NCBI GenBank assembly: GCA_013375355.1
Contig: JABXJV010000057.1
Location: 1 to 64,000, forward strand
Direction of reading: 5' to 3'
DNA length: 64,000 nucleotides
DNA from: Candidatus Helarchaeota archaeon
GTDB lineage: Archaea; Asgardarchaeota; Lokiarchaeia; Helarchaeales; JABXJV01
Shown: positions 18,663 through 28,447 of the stretch, piece by piece
Position numbering within the stretch: the first letter of the stretch is position 1
Layout of the letters: the number at the start of each line of letters is the position of its first letter
Notes under the pieces: generated by a model
The model's database searches: none
Told to the model about the DNA's origin: nothing
Seen by the model: only the letters and a program-made list of their open reading frames with translations
Program-made: the position numbers and the translations under genes

Positions 18663-18712
18663 CTTATATACTGGAATTTTAGCTTTGATTTTTAGTCCTA
18701 TATCATCAATAT
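18663..18712 (+). pseudogene. 50-base relic of a membrane-protein gene
   Basis: These 50 bases match 47 of 50 positions of 20771-20820, which lie inside the membrane-protein gene at 20304. Flanking sequence on both sides does not match. This is the left of two scars of a lost tandem copy of that gene; the right one is at 20221-20262. Confidence 0.75.
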
Positions 18713-18744
18713 GACCAAAAACTACAATAGGGAATTTGAAATAA

Positions 18745-19614
18745 ATGGTAATTAATGATTTAATTCAAAAAGACGCAATCATTAAGCTAAAAAAAGACTT
18801 TAATTTGACTGATCAAGCATTTCTTATCGATTATAAAGGAAATATAACAAGGCTTTGGTTAAATAACAAAGGTTTAAAAAAAATCCCTGAAGAAATTAGT
18901 GCTTTTTTACACTTGAGATATTTATATCTTTATCATAATCAGATTGTAGAGATAAAAGGATTAGAAAAACTCAAAAAATTAAAGAACTTATATCTGCAAT
19001 ATAATAAAATAAAAAAAATTGAAGGTTTAGGGACTCTATCGAATCTAACACTATTAGACTTAAGACGTAATGAAATTAGGAGGATAGTTGGGATAAATAG
19101 GCTTTCCCAGTTAGAAAGATTATATTTAAATGATAACCAAATCATGATAATGGAGGGATTAGAAATGCTTTCTCATCTAAAATATTTGATTCTTAGGGGA
19201 AATCAAATTTCTAAAATAGAAGGATTGCATAATCTTCCAGAACTAAAAGCGCTATCTATTGCAAAAAATAAGATTAAGAGAATTGAAGGATTGGACAATC
19301 TTATTAATTTAGAATTATTAGATCTTTCTGAAAATCAAATTATAAGGATTGAAGGATTAGGGAATCTTTCTCAATTAAATGTTTTAAAGCTTACTAGAAA
19401 CAAGATTACTAATATTGAAGAATTGAAAGGGCTTGTTCAATTACGTGTGTTAAACCTAGAGGATAATCCAATTAGCAAGTTAGAAGGTCTGGAAGGAAAT
19501 TTCAATTTACGTCATTTATATCTCGATTCAAGTTATTTATCAAAAAAAGAACAAAATATGTATAAAAAAGGATTAGAAGCGGTAATTAATTATTGCAAAA
19601 ATCTAGAGAACTAG
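18745..19614 (+). CDS. SDS22-like leucine-rich repeat protein
   Basis: A 289-residue protein built of about ten 22-residue leucine-rich repeats of the SDS22 type (L..L.L..N.I..IEGL..L..), framed by a short N-terminal cap and a C-terminal helix. The repeats are regular and unbroken, which predicts a curved binding surface. No signal peptide, so probably cytosolic. In eukaryotes this repeat class often binds phosphatases or GTPases; with several GTPase genes in the window a GTPase partner is possible but unproven. It lies between the two relics of a duplicated membrane-protein gene. Confidence 0.92.
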   Translation: MVINDLIQKDAIIKLKKDFNLTDQAFLIDYKGNITRLWLNNKGLKKIPEEISAFLHLRYLYLYHNQIVEIKGLEKLKKLKNLYLQYNKIKKIEGLGTLSNLTLLDLRRNEIRRIVGINRLSQLERLYLNDNQIMIMEGLEMLSHLKYLILRGNQISKIEGLHNLPELKALSIAKNKIKRIEGLDNLINLELLDLSENQIIRIEGLGNLSQLNVLKLTRNKITNIEELKGLVQLRVLNLEDNPISKLEGLEGNFNLRHLYLDSSYLSKKEQNMYKKGLEAVINYCKNLEN

Positions 19615-19880
19615 AAAAATTATTATAATCATAACCTCATAATTTTTATAATTTTAATTGCAAAAATATGTCCAATCAATAAGGAACTAGTATTTATTGT
19701 AAAACGGGAGACTTTGTTAGAGCGACGTATGGCTAAAGCTGACCGATTTTTTTAGGTTATAGGTCTGGGATTAATTAACATGACATTTTTACGCCTAAAA
19801 AAATTGATAGGAAAAAGCTCATCCAAAATAAATTTAATAGCTGCAAGGATCAGACCACTTTTAAGAATCTAAAAGAACTT

Positions 19881-20216
19881 ATGGAGACGAGGTATAAGTT
19901 TATAGAAAATCAGATTTTTAAAAGGAAATCAATAATACGGGATATCTATTTCTCCACCATTTTTTCCTTGTATTTGAAACAAGATCAAAGGTCGAAGCTG
20001 ACCGAGCTTTTAAGAGAGTGGATATTACATGCGATTGACAATTGCGAAACGAGGGTGCAATTACAAGTTAAGTTGGATAAATTGATAATAGATTTTTGTG
20101 ATTATTATTCTTCTAATTCAAATTTCTTAAATATAAATGTCAATAAGCTGCTTAATAACCGTAAACAAAAATTTAATGACTTGTTTAAATTAGCTAGCGA
20201 ATTTAAAATTGGATAA
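19881..20216 (+). CDS. Hypothetical helical protein (111 aa)
   Basis: Unrecognised. The product is charged and mostly helical, with no cysteine cluster, membrane segment or known motif. The ATG at 19881 lacks a clear Shine-Dalgarno sequence. It lies in a disturbed region between relics of a duplicated gene, so it may be a fragment of something larger or a chance ORF. Codon use looks like that of its neighbours. Confidence 0.4.
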   Translation: METRYKFIENQIFKRKSIIRDIYFSTIFSLYLKQDQRSKLTELLREWILHAIDNCETRVQLQVKLDKLIIDFCDYYSSNSNFLNINVNKLLNNRKQKFNDLFKLASEFKIG

Positions 20217-20220
20217 TAAG

Positions 20221-20262
20221 GATATTAAAAAATAGTTACTTACTTTTAATTCACAAAATTTA
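20221..20262 (+). pseudogene. Relic of the 3-prime end of the membrane-protein gene
   Basis: About 41 bases starting GATATTAAAAAATAGTTACT match, with three or so changes, 21639-21680, which cover the last codons, the stop and the immediate downstream sequence of the gene at 20304. Together with 18663-18712 it marks where a second copy of that gene once stood. Confidence 0.7.
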
Positions 20263-20303
20263 TTAGTTGGAGTATTTATTTAAAGAATATAGAGGGTTTA
20301 ACA

Positions 20304-21653
20304 ATGAATTCCAAATATTTAATCGCAGGAATCGGTAGTATTATTTTCTCCTTTAATACACTAATTTTATTTATTCTAGAATATATTAGAATTTTAATAC
20401 CAGTTATTCATACGTTAAGAGATATGAATATCTACATTATATTTAACATTATTATCAGTGTTGGTATATTGTTAATGGGGGCGGTATATCTGGAATTATA
20501 TTTAAAAAACAGGGAGATCCTTTCATTGTTTGTTCTTATAATTGGATTATCTGCAAGTTCTTTTTTACTTATTTCAAATTCTTTGCAAGCATATAATCAC
20601 TCAAACCGAATACCATTTGTATATCCTATTTTTGCTATTCCATATTATGAAACTTATCTTATTGTGCATGAATTATGGGGTATTTATTTAGCTTTAATCA
20701 CAATTTTTTTTATATTGATTGGAATACACTTGATAATAAAAAGAAATTATATGAAAAATAAAAATTTAACCTTATATACTGGAATTTTGGCTTTGATTTT
20801 AAGTCCTATATCATTAATATTTTCTTGCAGATATTTATTTGCTAGAATGGAAGAACTTTCTTTTCTAATAAATTATTTAAAAGTCGATCAAATTTCTGAA
20901 ATTTATGGTTATCCATTTGGCTTAAACATTATATTCCATGGTTGGTTATTTCCTGATTCAGCTGTCCCTTATAAACAATATATGATTACCTCATCCTTAA
21001 TTCTTGGTTTTTTGACATTCTTGATTAGCATAATCTTTTTTTTAGAATCTAAAAATGCTGAATTGGGCATAGAAAATCAAACTCGACCTACGACACACAC
21101 ATCAGGTTCTAAGGCTCTAGGCAATTGTTGCTTATGTCTGGGAATATTTTGCTTTATACTTACAAGTGGGTTCTCCTACACTTCTTCTCCTTTGGTTGCC
21201 ATTTTTCCCGCAGCTGGGCTCTTTTTTATTTTCATAGCGGCAATATGTTTTGCAGCTGATGGGAAAGAAGATAAAAGAAGGACACCGACAGAAGAGGTGG
21301 GAATAATATTATTTCAAGCAGATAAATTTGGCAAATATTCTACTGAATTTAAAAATTTTGCAAGCATGAATAATTCAAAAATCATAATCACAGTTAATGA
21401 CTTAATTATAGAGCCAGAAAAAGGGGATCAAATAAAAATTGATATAAAAAAAATAAGGGAAATAATAGGTTATGTCCGTAAAGATACACCCTATTATAAA
21501 TTAATCCTTGAAAATAATAAAATTATCTATATCTCTTTCTTTAATTGGCGTTATATATCAATTGAGGAGCTTGATATTAAATTTAAATATATTCTTGAAA
21601 AAAATTTTGGAATGAAGATTGTAGAAGGTGAAATGGGGGATATTAAAAAATAG
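20304..21653 (+). CDS. Multi-pass membrane protein with C-terminal PH-like domain
   Basis: A 449-residue protein. Hydrophobic segments near residues 5-30, 45-65, 70-92, 115-145, 155-175, 225-248 and two between 268 and 315 suggest about eight membrane spans. The last 125 residues are soluble and have the beta-rich pattern of a PH/GRAM-like domain (SKIIITVNDLIIEPEKGD, then YKLILENNKIIYISF). This layout suggests a lipid- or stress-responsive membrane protein, which is inference. ATG at 20304. Two short relics upstream show that the gene was once duplicated. Confidence 0.78.
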   Translation: MNSKYLIAGIGSIIFSFNTLILFILEYIRILIPVIHTLRDMNIYIIFNIIISVGILLMGAVYLELYLKNREILSLFVLIIGLSASSFLLISNSLQAYNHSNRIPFVYPIFAIPYYETYLIVHELWGIYLALITIFFILIGIHLIIKRNYMKNKNLTLYTGILALILSPISLIFSCRYLFARMEELSFLINYLKVDQISEIYGYPFGLNIIFHGWLFPDSAVPYKQYMITSSLILGFLTFLISIIFFLESKNAELGIENQTRPTTHTSGSKALGNCCLCLGIFCFILTSGFSYTSSPLVAIFPAAGLFFIFIAAICFAADGKEDKRRTPTEEVGIILFQADKFGKYSTEFKNFASMNNSKIIITVNDLIIEPEKGDQIKIDIKKIREIIGYVRKDTPYYKLILENNKIIYISFFNWRYISIEELDIKFKYILEKNFGMKIVEGEMGDIKK

Positions 21654-21762
21654 TTACTAACTTTTACTTCACAAAATATAATAATTTGTACCAATAATAC
21701 TTTAACAATAAAAGGGAATTTTTGAACATTGTCATTTCCAAAGCCCAAGTAATTTTTAATTA

Positions 21763-22314
21763 TTATAATATTTGAAATTTTTGAAAAATCGTGTAAACAC
21801 TTGTTTTAAAAAATTTTAGTGGAATATTTAACGGTTTAAAGATAGTTTTAATTTTACCAGTTAATTGATTGAACAAATTTTCATATTTTTCTGACGAAAG
21901 CAATTCAGGATCGTATTTATGCACGAAAATAATAAAATTTGGGATAGGTTTTTGTAATTTTACTACTCCAGTGATATTTAATAAATATGTAATAGATTCA
22001 TCAAAACGATCAGGGTCTTGAATATCAATTACATAAATTAGTTTACTAATTTTACTAAAATAATAATCTTTTCGACGAAAATATTCTTCACGAAATGACA
22101 ATTGCCCTCCAAAATCCCAAACCATGAACTTTGTTCCATCAACAGCAGTAAATTCTTCTATATTTACTCCTGTTGTTGGTTTCATATTTGCGAACATTTT
22201 GGGAGTTAATTCCTGTTTTAAAGTTTTTAATATAGTAGTTTTTCCTGCGTTGTCAAGCCCAATAATAATCATTTTTTGTGCTGAATCAACCGAATCTTCA
22301 CTCAATGTTTTCAA
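21763..22314 (-). CDS. Arf/Rag-like small GTPase (paralogue of 14423)
   Basis: A 183-residue GTPase with G1 GLDNAGKTT, KPTTGVN in switch I, G3 WDFGGQLSF and G4 HKYD. It matches the protein at 14423 along its length, including FR.EY..R.DYYFS and YVIDIQDPDR. It lacks the N-terminal HhH domain of the GTPases at 46144-51043 and has no lipid-attachment signal. The His-Lys-x-Asp G4 motif is the Rag/Gtr form. Likely a cytosolic or membrane-recruited switch; its effector is unknown. Confidence 0.87.
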   Translation of the reverse strand: MKTLSEDSVDSAQKMIIIGLDNAGKTTILKTLKQELTPKMFANMKPTTGVNIEEFTAVDGTKFMVWDFGGQLSFREEYFRRKDYYFSKISKLIYVIDIQDPDRFDESITYLLNITGVVKLQKPIPNFIIFVHKYDPELLSSEKYENLFNQLTGKIKTIFKPLNIPLKFFKTSVYTIFQKFQIL

Positions 22315-22514
22315 CCGATCCCGTTTTTTGAAAAAAGGTAAAACAAATGAATTTTTCTAATGAGATAAAATTCTCTTTTTAACCTTTTATCTTTTAGGTA
22401 AATTCAATTTTAATCATTTATTAATAATAGATATAAAAAATTTTATTTTATCCAAAACTGAATAAATTCAGGTAAATGTTGATTTTTTCAATTTATATTA
22501 TTGGAATTTTTGAA

Positions 22515-23186
22515 ATGAAATATATTTTCCATCAATCGGTAAAAAAAAGATTCCCAGATTTACGAGTGGGACTTGGATTTATTTCTGGTCTAAATAATAC
22601 GCAAAAAGATCTATTTGAGGAAAAAAGAGAGTTAATATATAACAAATTGAAAGAGAAATATTCTTTGGACACATTAAAGGATTTAGAGATTGTAAGGGCT
22701 TATCGGGATTTTTTCTGGACATTAGGAATAGATCCTACTAAAAATAGACCTTCTGCTGAAGCTTTGATTCGCCGAGTTCTTAAGGGAAAATCCATTCCAA
22801 GAATTAATTGTGTAGTAGATGCTTATAATCTTGCATCTATGGAGAGCGGAATTGCATTAGCAGCTTTTGATTCTGATCTTCTTAAAGGTGACCTTATAAT
22901 GAGTTTCGCTGAAGCTGGTGAAATTTTTCTCGGTATTGGAATGAAAGAAGCAAAAAAACTTAAAGGAAAAGAATTAATCATCAAGGATCAAAATCAAATA
23001 ATTGCAGTTTATCCATACAGGGATGCTGATAGCACTAAAGTTTCTAAGAACACTAATAATGTTGTACTACTAGTTTGTGGAGTTCCCGATATTGATACAG
23101 ATATATTGAGAAACGCAGCTGATCTTGCTATTGAATATATTACACATTTATGCGGAGGCAAAGGTAGTTATCAAATTATTGAATAA
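22515..23186 (+). CDS. B3/B4 tRNA-binding domain protein
   Basis: A 223-residue protein of the stand-alone B3/B4 family (related to part of phenylalanyl-tRNA synthetase beta). Recognisable parts are FP.L.VGLGFISGL near the start, RD..W.LGIDPTKNRPSAEALIRR, and NCVVDAYNLASMESGIALAAFD. These proteins are thought to act in editing or handling of aminoacyl-tRNA, but their reaction is not settled. I place the start at the ATG at 22515, where family similarity begins; an in-frame ATG at 22476 would add 13 mostly hydrophobic residues. Confidence 0.85.
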   Translation: MKYIFHQSVKKRFPDLRVGLGFISGLNNTQKDLFEEKRELIYNKLKEKYSLDTLKDLEIVRAYRDFFWTLGIDPTKNRPSAEALIRRVLKGKSIPRINCVVDAYNLASMESGIALAAFDSDLLKGDLIMSFAEAGEIFLGIGMKEAKKLKGKELIIKDQNQIIAVYPYRDADSTKVSKNTNNVVLLVCGVPDIDTDILRNAADLAIEYITHLCGGKGSYQIIE

Positions 23187-23265
23187 TAAAAATACTCTTT
23201 GATTTAGAATTTTTACTTAAATTTGAAATAATATATAGTTATCAAACTATATTTTCTATTTGATT

Positions 23266-23610
23266 TTAACTCATCTCTTCTTTAATCTGCATTACAGCTT
23301 CTTCCAATTCTAAAATATGAACTTTAGCTACATCCCAAACGATTTCAGTGCTAGTAAATGGATAACCATGACTTAATCTATGTTTCATTTTAACAATTTT
23401 ACTCCAAGGAACCTTTTCATATTTATTTTTCAATTTTTCTGGAAGATTTCCTACAGCTTCACCAATAATTTCAATTGACCTTTGGACTGCATACTGTTTT
23501 TCTAAATTGCTTTCAAATTGTTCAAATGTAATTTTTTTTACAAATGATTTTATATTATCAATTTCATCAATTATATCTTCGATAAAATCTAGAACTTTGC
23601 GTTCGTTCAA
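23266..23610 (-). CDS. hepT: HepT-like (DUF86) toxin ribonuclease
   Basis: A 114-residue helical HEPN protein, the toxin half of a MntA-HepT pair. The family active site is RxxxxxH; here it reads KMKHRLSHGYP, so the histidine and tyrosine are kept while the first arginine and asparagine of the usual RN are shifted or replaced by Lys-His. Activity is therefore less certain than usual. It overlaps the antitoxin gene by four bases. Confidence 0.85.
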   Translation of the reverse strand: MNERKVLDFIEDIIDEIDNIKSFVKKITFEQFESNLEKQYAVQRSIEIIGEAVGNLPEKLKNKYEKVPWSKIVKMKHRLSHGYPFTSTEIVWDVAKVHILELEEAVMQIKEEMS

Positions 23611-23897
23611 ACATGAATCAAATCCCTTTTTATTCTATTCGCTTTTTTTGATTTTAAAACAGACGAAGTTAATACACCTACTTTCAAACCAAGTTTGTGT
23701 TCTAGAAAATCTTCGAGATCAAAAATATTTAAACCAATAAAGCCCTTTATTTCAACAATGAGATCTAAATCGCTTTCTTCAGTTTGGTCACCTCTAGCAT
23801 ATGACCCAAAAATAAAAATGTTTTCTACATTGAATTCTTTTTTTAAGATTGGTTTAATATTGTTAATGATTTTTTTTATTTCTGTTAAACTTTTCAA
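23607..23897 (-). CDS. mntA: MntA-like nucleotidyltransferase antitoxin
   Basis: A 96-residue minimal nucleotidyltransferase with the signature GSYARGDQTEESDLDLIVE, in which the two aspartates bind metal. Proteins of this kind silence HepT by adding AMP groups to the tyrosine of its active site. It is translated just before the HepT gene with a four-base overlap, the standard order for this toxin-antitoxin module. Confidence 0.88.
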   Translation of the reverse strand: MKSLTEIKKIINNIKPILKKEFNVENIFIFGSYARGDQTEESDLDLIVEIKGFIGLNIFDLEDFLEHKLGLKVGVLTSSVLKSKKANRIKRDLIHV

Positions 23898-24157
23898 TTA
23901 AACACCATTTCAATATTAGTGAATTAAAAATAAACCTTGATTGTATAGCGACCTTGGTGAATTAAGTATTTTTTCTGTGTTAATATCCAAAATATGGAAT
24001 TTATATATTTTTAATTTTAGTGTTAAATAATTTCATTTTAAAATACTTAATTTAATTAGAGCGGATTAAAAAAATTATATTTTTTTTTATTTCAAAAATT
24101 TTTTTAACGAACTCTTTATTGTCAATTAGGAATATAATGTGTTAAGGTGTCTTATTT

Positions 24158-25351
24158 TTGACAACGACAGAGGAACCAACATTAGCAGATAAATTGTCGG
24201 AATTAAAAAAGTTACTTGCATTTTGCTACCAGTGTGGGACATGTTCGGGTGTGTGCACATTGAGTTATGTAAGACCCACATATAGTCCTAGAGGGATAAT
24301 ATACAAATATTTAATTAATAAAGAAAAAAATATTGATGATTTAGATATTAATGAATTTTTAGATTGTCTCACATGCAATCTATGTTCAGTAAGATGCCCA
24401 CAAGAAGTAGATATGGCAGAATTTATGCGTGAAGTTCGAACTGAGCTTTATAAAAAAGGAATATGTGTTGAAGAATCGCATGAAGGTATTACTTCAACAA
24501 TTGCAAGGATTCAGACAAATGAAAATGTAAAGCCAAAACTACCACACAATTTCTTCCCTAAAGGTGTTGAAATTCTCGGAAAAGGAGAAATCGTATATTT
24601 TCCAGGGTGTCTTGCAATTTTTGATAAATTATTTGATGATTATCAAACTGATTTTAAGGGAATAGCTCAAGATTCAGTTCTTATCCTTGATAACTTATTA
24701 GATCAGCCCATAGCTGTTGTCCCAGACTTAAAATGCTGTGGTCATGACAATTTCTGGAAAGGTGATTTTGAAACATTTGAAAAGCTAGCGAAATACAATA
24801 TCAAAAGATTAGAAGAAGCAGGAGCTAAATTAGTAGTGTTTTCTTGTGCCGAAGGATATCGAACATTTAAAACAGATTATCCAAGATTTTTTGGAGACCT
24901 ATCCTTCGAAGTTAAACATATTTCAGAAATAATTCAAGAAAAAGAGATAAAATTTTCTGATGCAGTTAAGAAATCAATTACTTATCATGATCCGTGCAGA
25001 TTGGGAAGATTTATGAATGTTTATGACCAGCCAAGGGAGATTTTAACTGGTCAAGGAGAAGAATTTGTAAAATTTAAAGAAATGGAACGAATTAAAGAAA
25101 ACGCTCAATGCTGTGGTGTTCCACTATTCGCAAATTGTAATGATTATACGAAGGCATTGCGGCTTGATAGGTTAAAAGAGGCTGAAAAAACAGCGGAGTT
25201 GTTAGTAACCTCTTGCCCAAAATGTCAACTTCATTTTAATTGTTTATTGCGTGAGTTTAAAGAAGGTCCAAATAAAATAAATCTTGAAGTAGGCGACTTG
25301 GTTAATGTAGTAGCTAGACTATTGGGTTTAAAAGGTGGTAAAAATGAGTAG
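24158..25351 (+). CDS. HdrC-HdrB fusion-type heterodisulfide reductase subunit
   Basis: A 397-residue protein. Two [4Fe-4S] ferredoxin motifs lie at the N-terminus (CYQCGTCSGVC near residue 23 and CLTCNLCSVRCP near residue 70), as in HdrC. The rest carries two CCG domains as in HdrB (PDLKCCGHDNFW near 190 and ENAQCCGVPLF near 315), which hold the noncubane clusters that reduce disulfides. TTG start at 24158 with AAGGTG upstream. It overlaps hdrA by eight bases, so the two are co-translated. Substrate disulfide is unknown in an organism that may lack coenzyme M. Confidence 0.9.
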   Translation: MTTTEEPTLADKLSELKKLLAFCYQCGTCSGVCTLSYVRPTYSPRGIIYKYLINKEKNIDDLDINEFLDCLTCNLCSVRCPQEVDMAEFMREVRTELYKKGICVEESHEGITSTIARIQTNENVKPKLPHNFFPKGVEILGKGEIVYFPGCLAIFDKLFDDYQTDFKGIAQDSVLILDNLLDQPIAVVPDLKCCGHDNFWKGDFETFEKLAKYNIKRLEEAGAKLVVFSCAEGYRTFKTDYPRFFGDLSFEVKHISEIIQEKEIKFSDAVKKSITYHDPCRLGRFMNVYDQPREILTGQGEEFVKFKEMERIKENAQCCGVPLFANCNDYTKALRLDRLKEAEKTAELLVTSCPKCQLHFNCLLREFKEGPNKINLEVGDLVNVVARLLGLKGGKNE

Positions 25352-28300
25352 TTTAGAAAAGGTAGGTTCTGTTTTAGTAATTGGTGGAGGAGTTGCTGGA
25401 ATACAAGCATCATTAGATTTAGCGGAAATGGGATTCAAAGTTTATTTGGTTGAAAAAAGTCCAAGTATTGGAGGTAGAATGTCCCAACTAGATAAAACAT
25501 TCCCAACAAATGATTGCTCACTTTGTATACTCGCCCCGAAGATGGTTGAGGTTTTTAGACACCAAAATATCAATATGATGACTTATTGTGAGGTAATTGG
25601 AGTTGAGGGTGAAGCTGGAAATTTTACAGTCTCAATAAATAAAAAAGCTAGATATGTTGATGAAACCGAATGTAAGGGTTGCGGAGATTGTGCTGCGAAA
25701 TGTCCCGTAAGAGATAAGTTTCCGGACGAATTTAATATGGGACTCGGAAAAAGAGGTGCAATATATACTCCGTTTCCTCAAGCAGTTCCTCCAGTATATT
25801 TAATTGATAAAGATAATTGTTTATTTTTTCAAAAAGGCATTTGTAAGGTCTGTCAAAAATTTTGTAAAGCTAATTGTGTAGATTTTGAAATGAAGGACCA
25901 GGAAGTCAAACTGAACGTTGGAGCGATAGTTGTCGTTACAGGGTATGATCAAATAGATCCTTCTATTTTACCTCAATATGGATATCATTTTGAAAATGTT
26001 ATAACGGGTTTAGAATTTGAACGATTAATGTGTGCTTCGGGACCTACCAGAGGACATATAAAACGTGTTTCTGATGATAAACATCCCCATAAAATCGCTA
26101 TGCTGTCATGTGTAGGATCTCGTAATGAAAGAGGAGGAGTCCCATACTGTTCTAGTGTTTGTTGTATGTATATCGCCAAAGAATGTATTATTACAAAAGA
26201 ACATGCTCCGGATACAGACATGTTCGTTTTCAAGAGTGATGTCAGGTCATATGGAAAAGGATTCAACGAATTTATTCAAAGAGCACAAGAGGAATATGGA
26301 GTAAAATATATCACAGGAAGAGTAGCATTTGTTGAAGAAGATCCCGAAACTAAGAATTTGATTATTTATTATGAAAATATGGAAACCGGCGAATCTAAAG
26401 AAATGGAAGTCGATCTTGTTGTTTTAGCAGTGGCATTAGTTCCATCTAAGGGCACCGTGGAATTGGCTAAAGTTTTGAATATTGATATAGATATAAATAA
26501 TTTCTTTACTGAAAAGTCGGAAATAGATCCGGTCGAATCCAGTAGATCAGGTATTTATATTTGTGGATATGGACAAGCTCCAAAAGATATTCCCGAATCA
26601 GTTGCAGATGCAAGTGGTGCAGCGGCTAAAGCTGCAGAATTACTATCTTCAGTAAGGGGTACTTTAGCAAAGAAAAAAATATTTGAACTTCCTGAAAAAG
26701 AAATTAAACCTGACGATGAACCTAGAATTGGAGTTATGGTCTGTCATTGTGGAATTAATATAGGAGGGGTGGTTAATGTTCCTGAAGTCGTCGAATATGT
26801 CAAGACTCTTCCTAATGTTATTCATGTCGAAGAAAATTTATATTCCTGTTCCAGCGATTCACAACAAAGAATTAAAGAATTGATTGCTGAACACAACTTA
26901 AATAGATATATAGTAGCTTCATGTACACCTCGGACTCATGAACCACTCTTTGCTTTAACTTGCCGAGAAGGAGGTTTGAATCCTTATTTGTTTGAATTAG
27001 TTAATATTAGAGACCAATGTTCATGGGTACATATGAATGAGCCAGAAGCAGCAACGCAAAAAGCGAAAGATCTTCTAAGAATGACCATTTCCAAATCGCG
27101 GCTTCTTAGACCACTTCAAAGAGGTCAGGTACAAGTTGTTCAACACGCATTAGTTATAGGAGGAGGAATTTCAGGAATGACAGCAGCTTTGAATATTGCA
27201 AATGAGGGATATCAAGTTTATCTTGTAACAAATGAAGAGAAATTAGGGGGAATTCTAAATCAAGTCTATAAAGTTTTCCCTTCAGGAGAGAAAGCAGAGG
27301 ATATTTTGGCTCCGTTATTGAAAGAAATCGAAAAAAACGATAGAATAGAAGTCTTTACATCATCTAAAATTAAAAATGCAGGGGGTTACGTCGGAAATTT
27401 TAAAGCTGAAATAGAAGATATTGATGGAAAAGTGATTGAAAAGGAAATAGGAGTAGTTTTAGTAGCTACAGGAGGCAAGGAATTAAAACCTAAAGGATAT
27501 CTCAAGTATGGTGAATATGAACAGGTGATAACTCAATTAGAATTGGAGCAAAAATTGAAAGAAGGTTCGATTAGTAAAGATGTTAAAGATGTAGTTATGC
27601 TGCTATGTGCAAATGCCAGGGAAAATGAAGGGCTTTTTACATATTGTTCTAAAATATGCTGCTCTGTGGCTATTAAAAATGCAATGATTCTCAAAGAAAT
27701 TAATCCTGATATTAATGTAACAATTCTATATCGCGATATTCAAATGGCAGGGAAAGTAGCTGAACAATATTATCGAAAATCACGAGAAAAAATCACTTAT
27801 GTCCAATATAATCTTGAAAAATTACCTAAAGTTACAAAAAATACAGATAATCGTATTAATGTTAACCTTTATAATGTTCTTAACACCGATCAAATTGAAC
27901 TCAATTGTGATCTTTTTGTATTAGCAACACCGATGGTGCCTCAAAGTGGAGTAGAAGAATTGGCTCAATTTTTAAAAATCCCCACTATGAAAGATATACC
28001 TCCCTTCTTCCTTGAGGCACATGTAAAACTTAGACCTCTTGATTTTGCAACTGAGGGTATATTTTTATGCGGAACTGCACAATGGCCTAAACCACTACAT
28101 GAATGTGCATCACAAGCTCTTGGTGCTGCGGCGAGAGCAAGTCGTATCCTTGCTGCTGGAGTTATAGAAACTGAAGGAATCATTTCAGAAATAGATCCAG
28201 ATAAATGTATAGCTTGCGGAAGATGTCGAGAAGTCTGTGCTTTTAATGCGATTGAAGAAGAAGTATATGAAAAAGATTTTGAAAATGTTAAATTAATCGA

Positions 28301-28442
28301 AGTAAAATCTAGAATTATTCCAGCACTCTGTAAAGGCTGCGGAACATGTGCCCCAATTTGCCCCGTTTCAGCTATAACATCAAAACATTTTACTACGCCA
28401 CAACTGAAAGCTATGGTAAAGAGTTATTTAACAGAAGAATAA
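25344..28442 (+). CDS. hdrA: HdrA, large double-module form
   Basis: A 1032-residue FAD and iron-sulfur protein. First module: VLVIGGGVAGIQAS for FAD, NDCSLCILAPKMVEV, and a ferredoxin-type CKGCGDCAAKC. A second dinucleotide-binding module begins near residue 595 (ALVIGGGISGMTAA). Two [4Fe-4S] motifs close the protein (CIACGRCREVC, CKGCGTCAPICP). HdrA enzymes split electron pairs by flavin-based bifurcation between ferredoxin and the HdrB site. ATG at 25344 follows AAAGGTGG. No in-frame TGA is present, so unlike some archaeal HdrA it is not a selenoprotein. Confidence 0.93.
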   Translation: MSSLEKVGSVLVIGGGVAGIQASLDLAEMGFKVYLVEKSPSIGGRMSQLDKTFPTNDCSLCILAPKMVEVFRHQNINMMTYCEVIGVEGEAGNFTVSINKKARYVDETECKGCGDCAAKCPVRDKFPDEFNMGLGKRGAIYTPFPQAVPPVYLIDKDNCLFFQKGICKVCQKFCKANCVDFEMKDQEVKLNVGAIVVVTGYDQIDPSILPQYGYHFENVITGLEFERLMCASGPTRGHIKRVSDDKHPHKIAMLSCVGSRNERGGVPYCSSVCCMYIAKECIITKEHAPDTDMFVFKSDVRSYGKGFNEFIQRAQEEYGVKYITGRVAFVEEDPETKNLIIYYENMETGESKEMEVDLVVLAVALVPSKGTVELAKVLNIDIDINNFFTEKSEIDPVESSRSGIYICGYGQAPKDIPESVADASGAAAKAAELLSSVRGTLAKKKIFELPEKEIKPDDEPRIGVMVCHCGINIGGVVNVPEVVEYVKTLPNVIHVEENLYSCSSDSQQRIKELIAEHNLNRYIVASCTPRTHEPLFALTCREGGLNPYLFELVNIRDQCSWVHMNEPEAATQKAKDLLRMTISKSRLLRPLQRGQVQVVQHALVIGGGISGMTAALNIANEGYQVYLVTNEEKLGGILNQVYKVFPSGEKAEDILAPLLKEIEKNDRIEVFTSSKIKNAGGYVGNFKAEIEDIDGKVIEKEIGVVLVATGGKELKPKGYLKYGEYEQVITQLELEQKLKEGSISKDVKDVVMLLCANARENEGLFTYCSKICCSVAIKNAMILKEINPDINVTILYRDIQMAGKVAEQYYRKSREKITYVQYNLEKLPKVTKNTDNRINVNLYNVLNTDQIELNCDLFVLATPMVPQSGVEELAQFLKIPTMKDIPPFFLEAHVKLRPLDFATEGIFLCGTAQWPKPLHECASQALGAAARASRILAAGVIETEGIISEIDPDKCIACGRCREVCAFNAIEEEVYEKDFENVKLIEVKSRIIPALCKGCGTCAPICPVSAITSKHFTTPQLKAMVKSYLTEE

Positions 28443-28447
28443 ACTCA

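Noticed and set aside
19700..19860. Possible second TnpB relic (CGGGAGACTTTG shared with 15220 region)
   Set aside because: Only a 12-base match, with no protein-level similarity around it; could be chance.
25344..28442. Selenocysteine in HdrA
   Set aside because: Some archaeal HdrA use Sec, but no in-frame TGA is present here; cysteines occupy the expected places.
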